From the NCBI GenBank assembly GCA_018816485.1, contig JAHIVL010000061.1, forward strand, positions 1 through 38,844: a DNA stretch of 38,844 bases. The letters run 5' to 3'. The position numbers and the translations under genes are program-made. Numbering within the stretch: the first letter of the stretch is position 1; the number at the start of each line of letters is the position of its first letter. The DNA comes from Patescibacteria group bacterium. GTDB taxonomy: Bacteria; Patescibacteriota; Microgenomatia; UBA1400; PJMF01. Under the pieces are notes generated by a model. The model was given only the letters and a program-made list of their open reading frames with translations. It was not told where the DNA came from and did no database searches. Shown here one piece after another: positions 25,591 to 34,618 of the stretch.

Positions 25591-26301
25591 AGGAAAGCTG
25601 CCTTAGTAAAACTCAACTATATGCTGGAAACCCTGAGAATCTTGATCTACTCATTAAAATATGGTATATATTTACCATAAATGAGTGAAAATGATCCAAG
25701 TGCAGACAATCAGCAGGGAAGACTTGAATTCGCTAGTTGGATAATTGGTTTTGTTGATGGAGAAGGATGTTTTTCAGTCAGTATTTTTCGTAATAGAACG
25801 AGCAAATTTGGTTGGCAGGTAATGCCAGAATTTGTGATAACTCAATCTGAAAGAGACCTAGATGTTCTTAAAGACATCAAAGCTTTTTTCGGTTGTGGAA
25901 ATATCTTCGTAAATCGAAGATATGATAATCACAAACGTAATTTATATCGCTTCTGTGTACGCAAACGTTCTGATTTGACAAACGTAATCATTCCATTTTT
26001 CAATCAATATCCATTACTGACCAAGAAACATTTAGATTTTATTACTTTCAAAAAAGTAGTAAATATGATGAATAAAAAGCAACATTTTCAAACAAAAGGT
26101 TTGAATAAAATTGCTAAATTGGTTGGTAAAAATCTAGAACGAAATCAAGAACCCTCAGAGACTATACGTTGAGCTCAATTATTTAATTGAGAAGATATAG
26201 TCCGATCTCATAGGCGACTATGAGGATCTTTAAATACAAGCGTCGAAGATCATAAAAACAAAGCGTACAATTACTAAATATTTATTTAGTATTTGTTTAT
26301 G
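25591..26301 (+). mobile_element. Group I intron in 23S rRNA, site L1931, with homing endonuclease ORF
   Basis: 711 bp. The 5' exon ends in U (CTATGGT, E. coli U1931) and the intron ends in G (26301) before AGCGAAGTTCC, as group I rules require. The internal guide GCCTTAG (25600-25606) pairs with the exon CTATGGT with a T-G wobble at the splice site and one mismatch. The core elements TATATGCTGGAAACCC near the 5' end and GATATAGTCCGA (P7 3' strand) near 26195 are present. L1931 is the known site of the Simkania negevensis 23S intron. The endonuclease ORF fills the middle, and its last codons overlap the P7 5' strand (AGAGACTATA). Confidence 0.88.
25681..26172 (+). CDS. LAGLIDADG homing endonuclease
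   Basis: A 163-residue protein with a single LAGLIDADG motif (SWIIGFVDGEGCF, about residues 19-31; D26 is the metal-binding acidic residue). It would therefore work as a homodimer, as I-CreI does. It cleaves intronless 23S alleles at the intron insertion site, so the intron is copied in by repair. The family's next strand pattern (GWQVMPEFVITQSERDLDVL) is also clear. The C-terminus (EPSETIR) is set by the intron's P7 sequence. The frame is open and has an ATG start, so the enzyme may be active. Its own ribosome-binding site is poor. Confidence 0.92.
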   Translation: MSENDPSADNQQGRLEFASWIIGFVDGEGCFSVSIFRNRTSKFGWQVMPEFVITQSERDLDVLKDIKAFFGCGNIFVNRRYDNHKRNLYRFCVRKRSDLTNVIIPFFNQYPLLTKKHLDFITFKKVVNMMNKKQHFQTKGLNKIAKLVGKNLERNQEPSETIR

Positions 26302-26864
26302 AGCGAAGTTCCTTGTCACTTAATTGGTGACCCGCACGAAAGGTTTAACAAGCCTCATACTGTCTTGAACTATTACTCGGCGAAATTGAAATGGCTGTGA
26401 AGATGCGGCCTACTGACAACAGGACAAAAAGACCCCGTAGAGCTTTACTACAACTTGGCACTGACGGTGAATATAGGATTGTTTAGAATAGGCGGGAGGA
26501 AACTTCATTTATGACGTTTCCGACCAGTGAAATACCGCCCGTTTTGTATTTATCATCTAACTTAATCATGCTGCAAACGCATGAAAGAACACTGTCTGGT
26601 GGGTAGTTTAACTGGGGAGGTTGCTTGCTAAAGAGTAACGCAAGCGCGCAATGGTATTCTTCGCCTGGATAGAAATCAGGCTGGACGTGCAATAGCATAA
26701 GAATGCTTTACTGTGAGACATACAAGTCGAGCAGTTGCGAAAGCAGGTTATAGTGATCCTCGTGTGTTTTGTGGAAGACACCGGGCTTATCGGATAAAAG
26801 TTACCTCGGGGATAACAGAGTCATCGCGCCTAAGCGTCCCTAGCGTCGGCGCGGTTTGCTACCT

Positions 26865-27256
26865 TTATTAACATTGGGGTCCCTTAACAGTAATGTTAAG
26901 GTGCTGTTCTTGAGTAGAAAGACAACTCAATTTCTACTATCAAGATAAAAATGGGCTCATAACGGTGAACCCTTCGTTTTATCGGATAGATAAAACATGG
27001 TAATACCGTGGGAAGTCCAACAAAAGATCAAAATTCTATACCTCAAAGGGTATAATTAAGAGCATTTGCTTTTAATTTAGTAGTGGATAACATTACAAGC
27101 TTTTGTTGTGACCCCGTATCGACTTGAGAGTTGGGGCAATTATGCAAACTCTCAGATGGAATGAATAATCATTTCATAACACGCCCACGTCCTTTATGTA
27201 GAAACAAAGGATGGTGGTATAGTCAGACTCTTGGCGAAAGCCTTGAGATAAATTCG
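26865..27256 (+). mobile_element. ORF-less group I intron in 23S rRNA, site L2500
   Basis: 392 bp in the peptidyl-transferase centre. The 5' exon ends GCTACCT (E. coli U2500), and the intron ends in G before CGATGTCGG (C2501 onward). A guide GGGT close to the intron start can pair with exon ACCT, with a wobble at the splice site. The core shows CATAACGGTGAACCC, GGTAATACCGTGGGAAGT and, near the 3' end, GGTGGTATAGTC (P7). No ORF is present. Confidence 0.85.
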
Positions 27257-27303
<47 letters not shown>

Positions 27304-27349
27304 AGTCTGTTCGCCTATTAAAGCGGTACGCGAGCTGGGTTCAGACCGT

Positions 27350-27741
27350 CAACTAACGGCGGCTTTTTCGAGTAATCGAAATCGAATAAATCGACTCATA
27401 TCGGTGAAACCCTAACAAACACTCAACCTGTCGTGTGTTAGGATAATACCGAGGGAAGTTGTATTCCTGTACATATTATGAAAAAAAATCTTTTTTAAAT
27501 TGAATTATTCAAAAAAAAGAAAAATATGTACTAAGGTGGTTCGTAATCACCTGATAGAAAAAGGAGTATTAACCCCGTAGAGACTTGTTTGTGTAACGAG
27601 CAAACAGAATTGTTTTTAATAAAAATAATTAACACGTCGATCCCCTACACTTTGCAATAAAAACAAAGAATGATGTAGGGTGGTGGTATAGTCCATCCTC
27701 TTAGTAATAAGAGATTTTATATACTTTTATGTATATATATG
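27350..27741 (+). mobile_element. ORF-less group I intron in 23S rRNA, site L2593
   Basis: 392 bp. The 5' exon ends GACCGT (E. coli U2593), and the intron ends in G before CGTGAGACAGG. This is the same site as the Chlamydomonas chloroplast intron that carries I-CreI. The guide GCGG pairs with exon CCGT with a wobble at the splice site. The core blocks CATATCGGTGAAACCC, GGATAATACCGAGGGAAGT and GGTGGTATAGTC resemble the L2500 intron, so the two are related. No ORF is present. Confidence 0.86.
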
Positions 27742-27884
27742 CGTGAGACAGGTCGGCCTCTATCCGCTGTCAGCGTTAGATAGTTGAGAGAATTTGCCCA
27801 TAGTACGAGAGGACCTGGGTGAGGGAATCCCTAGTGTTCCAGTTGTTGCTGTCAAGCGCACTGCTGGGTAGCTACATTCCTTAT

Positions 27885-27917
<33 letters not shown>

Positions 27918-28039
27918 AATCTCAAGATTAACTATCTCCATTAGACCCGTGGGAGAACACCACGTTGATAGGTAGTCGGTGTAAGCCTGGTGACAGGCTA
28001 AGCCTAACTATACTAAGTGTTGATCGAACATAATTTTCA

Positions 28040-28251
28040 AATTTTAATTTTTGAACGTTAGCGAGTTGTGCAATTTATTGTGCGCCCGCCAAACAAATTT
28101 TCAAACTTTAAAAGCATGGACACTGTGTTACATCAACTAAATTTTAATCTAATTAACGTTTTTCATATCTTTTTGACCCATGGCAGATTTTCTTCACTTG
28201 TTAGAGTCCAACTCTAATTAACAATTTAATATTACTTAACCGCGTAAAGAA
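28040..28251 (+). other. 23S-5S spacer with the 3' arm of the processing stem
   Basis: No gene is visible. 28171-28213 is the reverse complement, with a few mismatches, of 23324-23370 and closes the pre-23S stem. The short AAAGAACG near 28246 is complementary to CGTTCTTT in the leader near 22971 and may extend the base of the stem. Confidence 0.65.
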
Positions 28252-28253
28252 CG

Positions 28254-28381
28254 TTTAATTCTGGTCTCTAGAGCGAGGTGGAACCAACTCTTCCCTTCCC
28301 GAACAGAGTCTTGAAACTCCTCAGCGCTGACAATAGTGCATGGGCAACTGTGTGTGAAGATAGGTCGAGGCCAGAATTAAG
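28254..28381 (+). rRNA. rrf: 5S rRNA
   Basis: Recognised from the central GAGCGAGGTGGAACCAAC... CCCGAACAGAG loop and the closing helix: TTAATTCTGG at the 5' end pairs with CCAGAATTAA at the 3' end. The flanking bases extend the helix with wobbles, so the mature ends could lie a few bases inside my limits. The helix is followed directly by seven T residues (28384-28390), which makes the 5S 3' end also the operon terminator. Its last 82 bp recur at 36141. Confidence 0.93.
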
Positions 28382-28440
28382 CGTTTTTTTGTGGGCAAAA
28401 TTAGTTTTCTATTAACCCTGAATTGAAGCCAATTAAAGTT

Positions 28441-28469
28441 TTCGAATTTCTTTATCCTGGTGCTATAAT
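28441..28469 (+). promoter_or_regulatory. Promoter for the first island genes
   Basis: TTCGAA (28441-28446) and TATAAT (28464-28469) are 17 bp apart and lie 92 bp before the ATG at 28561. The -10 is perfect, the -35 is poor. Confidence 0.5.
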
Positions 28470-28560
28470 AAACATGTATCCTTAAGATGTAATTATATCC
28501 GTGAGGGCATATCCGAGAGAACCTGTGGTTCATGAAGGTACAAGTAAATAGTAAAATAAT

Positions 28561-29580
28561 ATGAAAATTTTATTAAATATTCCTCAAAGTAAATGGGATA
28601 ATAGCAACATTAGTAGAGCACTTGCAAGTTTTCCAGGACAAATTTTAACCTATGTTAAGAAAACTGATGCAGCAGCAATTTTAAGACTTGAGCAGTGGTT
28701 ATCAATAATTTTATGGAGATGGTACTTTTTAGTCAATGATTCTTTAACTACTTCACCATATCTTTATTTAATATGGAGGCATGATTTAGAAAATTGGCCT
28801 AAAGAAAGTCAGTTCTTAGTTATTGCAAAAACTAATTTTATAGACCAGAAAATTAATATAACTCTTGACGTTGATGCAATTGATTTTAATCAACAACCAT
28901 TATTGGTTGACCTATTGAATGTAAAATCTAAAATAAATTCAAAAACAAATTTATTTTTCCCCAATGATTCTGTATACACGAAGTTAATTGAGAACCTAAA
29001 ACTTGAATTTACCAAAGATGTTAAAGATATCAAAGGTTTCACAGAGAATAAAAATCCAAATAAACTAGATCAATCTCAAATTCAATTAACTAAAAAAATA
29101 GTTGTCTACTTACTTGATGAATGGCATAAGACTGATGAAATTATAAATAAAAGTTGGACTAAAGTAGAATGGCAGGGTCTTTGGAGTTGGGTATTTTCAT
29201 TTATCCAAAAAGAAGATGAACTCACTTCAGAAATGTTTTCCGATAAAATTATTAAACATACACGTAAAACAATGCCCACTTTTGGTTTAACTGGCCAAGA
29301 AATGGAGCAAATGGAACAGAATAATGCTTCTTACTCAAGGTCCCAAGCAAGTAGTCAATTTATGTTTTGGTTAAATTGTACGAGATTTTTTACACTTCCT
29401 TTGTCATGGTATTTACACCTAGTAGCGCCAGTTTTTCTTGAACAATTGAATTTTGATCAAGATATCAAAGATACCTTAACAAATTTTTTTGAAGATCCAA
29501 TTCTTCTTTTTAATCCATTTTCTGCGATATCACTTACTAGTTTTGGGAGTCAAGTATTAACAGAGGATCTTTGGAGGTAG
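28561..29580 (+). CDS. Unrecognised island protein, first of a two-gene module
   Basis: A 339-residue soluble protein that I cannot assign to a family. It is rich in tryptophan and aromatic residues (LRLEQWLSIILWRWYFLV near 45-62; VEWQGLWSWVFSFI near 203-216) and mostly helical. It has no membrane anchor, nucleotide-binding loop or zinc cluster. The C-terminal part includes a long helix (GLTGQEMEQMEQNNASYSRS) and a final hydrophobic region. The stop lies 4 bp before the ATG of the SEC-C gene, which has a GGAGGT ribosome-binding site inside the last codons here, so the two are made together. The ATG has no clear ribosome-binding site of its own. Confidence 0.65.
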   Translation: MKILLNIPQSKWDNSNISRALASFPGQILTYVKKTDAAAILRLEQWLSIILWRWYFLVNDSLTTSPYLYLIWRHDLENWPKESQFLVIAKTNFIDQKINITLDVDAIDFNQQPLLVDLLNVKSKINSKTNLFFPNDSVYTKLIENLKLEFTKDVKDIKGFTENKNPNKLDQSQIQLTKKIVVYLLDEWHKTDEIINKSWTKVEWQGLWSWVFSFIQKEDELTSEMFSDKIIKHTRKTMPTFGLTGQEMEQMEQNNASYSRSQASSQFMFWLNCTRFFTLPLSWYLHLVAPVFLEQLNFDQDIKDTLTNFFEDPILLFNPFSAISLTSFGSQVLTEDLWR

Positions 29581-29584
29581 ATTT

Positions 29585-31804
29585 ATGGGTTTAAGTTTTA
29601 ATAGTAGTCTCAAGCCGGAAGAACATAAAAAAATTGGTCGTAATGAACTATGTTCATGTGGTAGTGGTAAGAAATTTAAAAAATGTTGTTTACAAAAGCA
29701 GAACGAACAACAATATTCTGCAGGTAATAAACAAGGGAAAGTTGCTAGAGTTGTAGATTGGGTAACCCAGCAGCCGTGGAATGAATGGTACTTACAAGCT
29801 TATTTCAAGCGTTATTATCCAAATTTGACTATGGAAGAATCAGAGATGAGTGCGATTATGGATTTAGCTATTTTTGAAGGACTAGTTGGCAGTAAGACTC
29901 CACTGGAAATGTTTGTGTCTCAAGCTACTTTAACTACTTCAGAAAGAAATTATTATCAAAGCTGGACTGATAATCATATCTTTTCTTTTTTTAAAGTTCA
30001 AGAAGTTGATTTAGGACAAAGTGTTGTTCTTAAAGATTTGCTATCTAAATTGGGTAAAACATATTTTGTACTAGAAAAGCAGGGCACTTATACTATGTCT
30101 GTTGGTACTGTTGTAGCCGCACGACTTGTTTCTCATTATGATGATTGGATGATGAGTGGAGGAGCGCTTTTTGCCCTGCCATCAGAATTTACACATCTGT
30201 TACAAAAAAATAGAGATAAACTTCCTAGTGAAGGAATTACTCAACAAGAGTTCATGGAAAGCTCACTACCTCAATTTGACCACATAGATAAAGATTCTTT
30301 GGTTGAAAATGGCTACACTCTTGATGAGGTGGAGAAAGCATTGAGTTTACTAGGCGAAGAACTTGATGTTGTTGAGGTATTACAACGATGTAAACCTGTT
30401 GCAATGGGAACTAGCGTTGTTAACGATAAACAATTGAATAGCAGTGAATTGTATAAAAATGATCTGCAAGAAATAATTTTTAAATGCGATAGTCAGCACC
30501 AAATTAATAGACTATTTAGCTTACTAAAAAGGTTGGGTGACTTAACTGTCCCGGATAGTTTTGATAGCAATGTTAGTAAACAGATTCAAGTAGGGAAAGC
30601 TGAGGTCGAAAAATTTGAATTTAAAACAAACTTTGCGGATTCTCATGAAGGTTTATCTTCCAAGCAAATTAAAATTTATAATAAGGCCGCAAGCAACTTG
30701 CTCAATAAAAAACCACTATTAGCTCTTAAGCAGTTTGCTCAATTGACATCTGTTGTTGAGTCAATAGATGAGTCATTTCGTTGGTATGGCAATGTAGGAA
30801 CGTGTTTGTCAATGTTGGGACAATTAAAATTAGCAGAGTCATTTTTTAAAAAGGCTGTAAGGATTAATTCTAACTACGATGTTGCAAAAAACAACTTAAA
30901 AAATTTTGATGATGACAAGATTAAAGACCAGCTTATTAATCAAGGATCAATATATTTTTGGTCTATGTTTCATAGAACAAAGTGGGCCCTAAATTTAGCC
31001 GATAGCGTGAGTTCTAAGTTACTTCAAAAATCAAATCCAAGCTTATTACAAGATATGATAGTTTTTTTGAGTTATTTTGAAGATAATAAAGTAAGTTTAA
31101 CACCAAAAAGAAAAGATATTCCCTTAAAGACCGTGAAGGTTATTAATAAACTGTTTGTTGTTGCAGATTCAGAAACAATGTCTTACAAATTTAGCAAGGA
31201 GTCTGAGTTTTCTCAACTAAGGTTGTTACGTATGGTAGCTTTATTTACTGGTTGGGTTAAAATTACTACCACTGGGCGCAAAACATCCAGACCTATTTTA
31301 AGTATTACTAATAAGGGTAAAGAGTGGCTTAAGAAACCAGCCTTGGACCAGTTTAGTATGTTGCTCACAGCCTGGTGGGGGGATACTGCATGGGAAGAGG
31401 TATATGATTTTCATAATTTAGCTACTGGCTTTATTGAGCAATCTCTTGGTTTTTATCAAGATTCTTTGTTTGTGTGTTTGAGAAGTCTTTACTGGGCTAA
31501 TGGATGGCTCTCTTTAGAGAAAGTAATGGGTAGTTTTTCTTCAACGGCGGATGAGTTTGAAATTTTCTTATCTAGCTCTATGTTTGAAAGGGATGTCTTA
31601 ATATTTTTAACTAAGGCGGGATTGGTGAAGCCTAAGTACCAGGATTTAGTATTTGTTAGGGGAGAAATATCGTTTGATGATGATCCAGACGACAAAAGAG
31701 AGCAAGCTTATAAAATGACAGCTTTAGGCAGGCAAGTATTTGTAGTGTTGGAAGAAAGATTGAGAGGTATGGTGCCAAAAGAAATTTTGCAGATGGAGTT
31801 GTAG
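29585..31804 (+). CDS. SEC-C zinc-motif protein with central TPR-like and C-terminal winged-helix-like regions
   Basis: A 739-residue protein. The N-terminus carries a SEC-C zinc motif (GRNELCSCGSGKKFKKCC, about residues 18-35), as in the SecA tail and in many proteins of unknown function. A long uncharacterised part follows. Around residues 365-440 there are TPR-like helix pairs (ALKQFAQL, RWYGNVGTCLSMLGQLKLAESFFKKAVRIN). The last third has two segments that look like winged-helix wings (KTSRPILSITNKGKEWL; YKMTALGRQVF) and aspartate-rich DDDPDDK. I see no nuclease or ATPase motif. With the 339-aa partner it forms a module of unknown function. Position on an accessory island beside AbiE suggests a defence or selfish-element role, by context only. 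Confidence 0.65.
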   Translation: MGLSFNSSLKPEEHKKIGRNELCSCGSGKKFKKCCLQKQNEQQYSAGNKQGKVARVVDWVTQQPWNEWYLQAYFKRYYPNLTMEESEMSAIMDLAIFEGLVGSKTPLEMFVSQATLTTSERNYYQSWTDNHIFSFFKVQEVDLGQSVVLKDLLSKLGKTYFVLEKQGTYTMSVGTVVAARLVSHYDDWMMSGGALFALPSEFTHLLQKNRDKLPSEGITQQEFMESSLPQFDHIDKDSLVENGYTLDEVEKALSLLGEELDVVEVLQRCKPVAMGTSVVNDKQLNSSELYKNDLQEIIFKCDSQHQINRLFSLLKRLGDLTVPDSFDSNVSKQIQVGKAEVEKFEFKTNFADSHEGLSSKQIKIYNKAASNLLNKKPLLALKQFAQLTSVVESIDESFRWYGNVGTCLSMLGQLKLAESFFKKAVRINSNYDVAKNNLKNFDDDKIKDQLINQGSIYFWSMFHRTKWALNLADSVSSKLLQKSNPSLLQDMIVFLSYFEDNKVSLTPKRKDIPLKTVKVINKLFVVADSETMSYKFSKESEFSQLRLLRMVALFTGWVKITTTGRKTSRPILSITNKGKEWLKKPALDQFSMLLTAWWGDTAWEEVYDFHNLATGFIEQSLGFYQDSLFVCLRSLYWANGWLSLEKVMGSFSSTADEFEIFLSSSMFERDVLIFLTKAGLVKPKYQDLVFVRGEISFDDDPDDKREQAYKMTALGRQVFVVLEERLRGMVPKEILQMEL

Positions 31805-31820
31805 GTAAAAAACTTGATAA

Positions 31821-31893
31821 TGTTTCTGTAGATACTAAAAATTATAGTAATTATAGAAATGATTGAGAAAATAAAAAAAGTACCATTTTTATC
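31821..31893 (+). repeat. Copy of the abiEi operator and first codons (73 bp)
   Basis: The segment is identical over 73 of 73 bases to 34619-34691. It holds the operator-like dyad and then ATG plus codons for MIEKIKKVPFL. Here the frame continues only about ten codons (SQSSFSISPN) to a stop, so it is a relict 5' end of an abiEi gene. Past it, TTTCGCC/GGCGAAA forms a small palindrome at 31911-31930. Confidence 0.85.
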
Positions 31894-31956
31894 ACAAAGC
31901 TCCTTTTCCATTTCGCCAAATTAGGCGAAAATTGGTGAATTGAGGTTAACTGTAAT

Positions 31957-32005
31957 AAACTGACGCCAGTTTGGTAGAGAAATCATGTCAAACTGGTGTC
32001 AGTTT
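31957..32005. terminator. 17-bp inverted repeat, possible terminator or element end
   Basis: The arms at 31957-31973 and 31989-32005 pair with one wobble around a 15-nt loop. It lies after the end of the SEC-C module and before the second 52-bp repeat. A weak T-rich tail (AGTTTAATTT) follows. Confidence 0.4.
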
Positions 32006-32058
32006 AATTTGGTAAAACTTATTCGGTACTTGATTTTGGACGTGTGACCAATAGTGTA

Positions 32059-32110
32059 AAAATGTGCATAGTAATAGTTTAAAAATGTGCACTTTTCCTT
32101 GATCCTAGTA
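32059..32110. repeat. 52-bp dispersed repeat, copy 2
   Basis: Matches 12106-12157 at 51 of 52 bases in the same orientation. It abuts the 5' truncated end of the AlbA/RecG-like pseudogene. Its last ten bases (GATCCTAGTA) read in frame with that pseudogene (DPS). The flanks of the two copies are otherwise unrelated. Confidence 0.6.
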
Positions 32111-33071
32111 TTTACCCTATAGTTTTAGAAAAACAACAAGGAAGTAAAAAATATATTGAGATTGTGGTAGAAAAAAGTTTTATCTCTCCACATTTTGCAG
32201 ACCACATTGCTTATCAAAGAGTTGGAAGGACTTCACAAAAGCTATCTGCTCAAGAAATAGAAAAATATATTTCTCAAAGAAATACTGTTAGTTTTGACAA
32301 TACAGCACTTTTGCCAGTAAAAATTGAGAATATATCTATTGCCAAGGTTAAAGAGTTTTTAGATTCAATTAATAAAAATTATCCTGTGAATTCTTACCTT
32401 CTTTCTAGAAATTGCTTAAAACAAGAGTCAGCAGTATCAAGCTCTTTACCTACTTTTAACTCCTACAGTTGCAGGTATTTTACTATTTGGAGAGGATCCA
32501 CAGTCATTTCTCACTCAGTCACATATTACGTTAGTTGATTACACCAAGTCGGCACAAAAAGAAGTTAAAGTAATAAAATCTATTGCTGGAACAGTGTTGG
32601 AGCAGTTATCACAGCTGGTTGAGAATATTTACAGGGCTTTACTCTCCTTTGGATATTTTACCCAAAAATGAGATAAAAAGAAAAAAAGTCTATGTGATTC
32701 CACCAGCTATTTTAAGAGAGATACTGGTTAATGCACTTACTCATAGGGATTACTCTGATTATGGAAGAAAAACAATTATCCAGTTGTATAAAGATAGATT
32801 TACCATCTCTAATCCAGCTAGATTTGATAAAAATATAACAGAAAATGACTTAATTAACTATCAATACTCACAAAATCCTATTTTAACTAGAGTCTTTTTT
32901 GAAGCAGGATTGATAGAGGAAATTGGTAAAGGATATAGCTCATCTGAGTTGGCGAAGTCTCTAGATGTTTCAAAGGATACTATCTTGAGTGATTTGGAAA
33001 CATTAAAATCATTAATTAATATTGTTGACGAAGGGTAAGGTAGAACAACTAGATATCGTTGGATTCAGTAA
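32101..33071 (+). pseudogene. Decayed AlbA_2/RecG-like ATP-binding protein gene
   Basis: Successive frames encode parts of one protein. First IYPIVLEKQQGSKKYIEI and AYQRVGRTSQKLSAQEIEKYI (end of an AlbA_2/Schlafen-like DNA-binding domain). Next, in another frame, LTPTVAGILLFGEDPQSFL, then after a second shift PPAILREILVNALTHRDYS and ENDLINYQYSQNP (HATPase_c_4 domain) and a winged helix (SSELAKSLDVSKDTI). A premature TAA at 33036-33038 cuts off the last residues GRTTRYRWIQ, whose frame continues to the stop at 33069-33071. The N-terminal part is missing at the 52-bp repeat. Two frameshifts, one stop and a 5' truncation make it inactive. Family members are often linked to transcription control or defence. 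Confidence 0.8.
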
Positions 33072-33139
33072 ACTATAAATCAAACCATAAACAATGGTCA
33101 TTGTTATAATGTCTATTGTTGTGTTAAAATAACAACTAT

Positions 33140-34600
33140 ATGAAAAAATTTTATAATCGAAAAGATGAAATCCAGGCTTTACTAGATATACACAAAGAAT
33201 CAAAAGACCAAGCTAGATTTACTTATATTATCGGTCAAAGAAGAATTGGCAAGACGAAGTTAATAGAACACGTATTTCTAAATTCAAAATTTCAAAAAAA
33301 GAACAAAGTTGTGTACTTTTTTGTTGAACGTAAATCTGTAGATGCTCTTTTACTAGAGTTTACAGATTTGTTAAAAAGTATTTTTGATCTTACCCCAGAG
33401 TTTAAAGATTTATCTTCATTTTTTAAGTATCTTTTTGAGCAATCTAGACACCAAAATTTAACAATAATTTTTGACGAGTTTCAAAATTTTAGTTATGTTG
33501 ATTCAAGTGTCTTTTCTACTTTGCAAAAACTATGGGACAAACACAAATATGAATCTTACCTCAATTTAATTACTATCGGGTCAATATATTCTTCAATGGA
33601 AAAAATATTTGTATCAAAACATGAACCTTTATTTGGTAGGCCTACAGATAAATTATCTCTTAAAACATTTAGTATTTCCACTTTACAAGAGATATTAAAA
33701 GATAATAAAGTTAATAGTTTTGACCAGTTACTAAGTAATTTCACATTATTTAATGGTATTCCTAAATATTGGGATATTCTTGAATATAAGAAATTGTTGA
33801 ATAAAAAACCAGACGAAATTTTACTTGATTTATTTTTATCTTCACGGTCTTTACTAAAGAATGAAGGTAAAGAGTTACTTATGGAAGAATTTGGTCCAGA
33901 ATATCATACTTATTTTTCTATTATTGAGGCTATAGCAACACTTAGTAAAGTTTCAACTAATAAAATAGCTTCTAGGGTAGGTATTGAGTCTCATCATGTT
34001 AGTACTTACTTAGCATCTTTAAATAAAAAGTTTAGTTTAATTACTAAGAAAAAATCACTAATTAATTTCTCAAATAAAAAAGGGAGATATATACTTAACA
34101 ATAGATTTTTGCAAACTTGGTTTAGGTACATATTTGCTAATAAAAGTTTAGTGGAGTCTGGGAACAAACAAGAGATTATAAACAAATTTAATAAAGATTT
34201 TCAGAGTTATAAAGGACTGGCTTTTGAAGATCTTACTATTCAGATACTAAAATCAACTTATCAAAAGTTTTCATATGAAACATGGGGAGGGTATTGGGAC
34301 AAGCAGAGAGAAATAGATATTGTAGGTATAAATAAATCTGAAAAAACTGCGATGATTGGAGAGTGTAAATTATCTGTTAATATGGTTAATGATGAAATAG
34401 TTCAAAAAATGGAAGAAAATGCTAGATACTTGAGTTCTGTTTTGGTGGGTTACAAGGTTAAAAAATATATCTTTGTTGCTAGTAAAGGTAGTAAGAGTAA
34501 AGCTAAGCAGTGGGATGATGATTATGGTATTAAGTTGGTTGATAAAGATGAGCTGTTAGGTTTAATAACTGAATCAACTCGGAATGAGTGTTGCGAGTAG
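33140..34600 (+). CDS. DUF234/ATPase_2-type AAA+ protein with a C-terminal nuclease-like domain
   Basis: A 486-residue protein. Walker A is GQRRIGKT (32-39) and Walker B LTIIFDEFQNF (near 110). A sensor-like ITIGSIYSSMEKIF follows, then a winged-helix segment (TNKIASRVGIESHHVSTYLASL). The C-terminal DUF234-like domain contains EIDIVGIN and IGECKLS, the spacing of a PD-(D/E)xK nuclease core (D and E-x-K). This family is common in archaea and CPR bacteria; its role is unproven, and mobile-element or defence functions have been proposed. Upstream there is a perfect palindrome (ACAATG GT CATTGT, 33091-33104) and a TTGTTA/TAAAAT pair with 18-bp spacing, probably its own promoter and operator. Confidence 0.82.
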   Translation: MKKFYNRKDEIQALLDIHKESKDQARFTYIIGQRRIGKTKLIEHVFLNSKFQKKNKVVYFFVERKSVDALLLEFTDLLKSIFDLTPEFKDLSSFFKYLFEQSRHQNLTIIFDEFQNFSYVDSSVFSTLQKLWDKHKYESYLNLITIGSIYSSMEKIFVSKHEPLFGRPTDKLSLKTFSISTLQEILKDNKVNSFDQLLSNFTLFNGIPKYWDILEYKKLLNKKPDEILLDLFLSSRSLLKNEGKELLMEEFGPEYHTYFSIIEAIATLSKVSTNKIASRVGIESHHVSTYLASLNKKFSLITKKKSLINFSNKKGRYILNNRFLQTWFRYIFANKSLVESGNKQEIINKFNKDFQSYKGLAFEDLTIQILKSTYQKFSYETWGGYWDKQREIDIVGINKSEKTAMIGECKLSVNMVNDEIVQKMEENARYLSSVLVGYKVKKYIFVASKGSKSKAKQWDDDYGIKLVDKDELLGLITESTRNECCE

Positions 34601-34618
34601 TTGTTTAATGTGTTATAT

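Noticed and set aside
26483..26698. Minus-strand frame of 71 codons
   Set aside because: It falls in the exon between the L1931 and L2500 introns, so it is an rRNA shadow.
28321..28533. 70-codon minus-strand frame over the 5S gene
   Set aside because: It overlaps the 3' part of 5S rRNA and its terminator, so it is not a gene.
32059..32110. The 52-bp repeat as an attachment site pair defining a 20-kb element with copy 1
   Set aside because: The interval would include pgk, rpsA and the rRNA operon, so excision would be lethal; dispersed element ends are a simpler reading.
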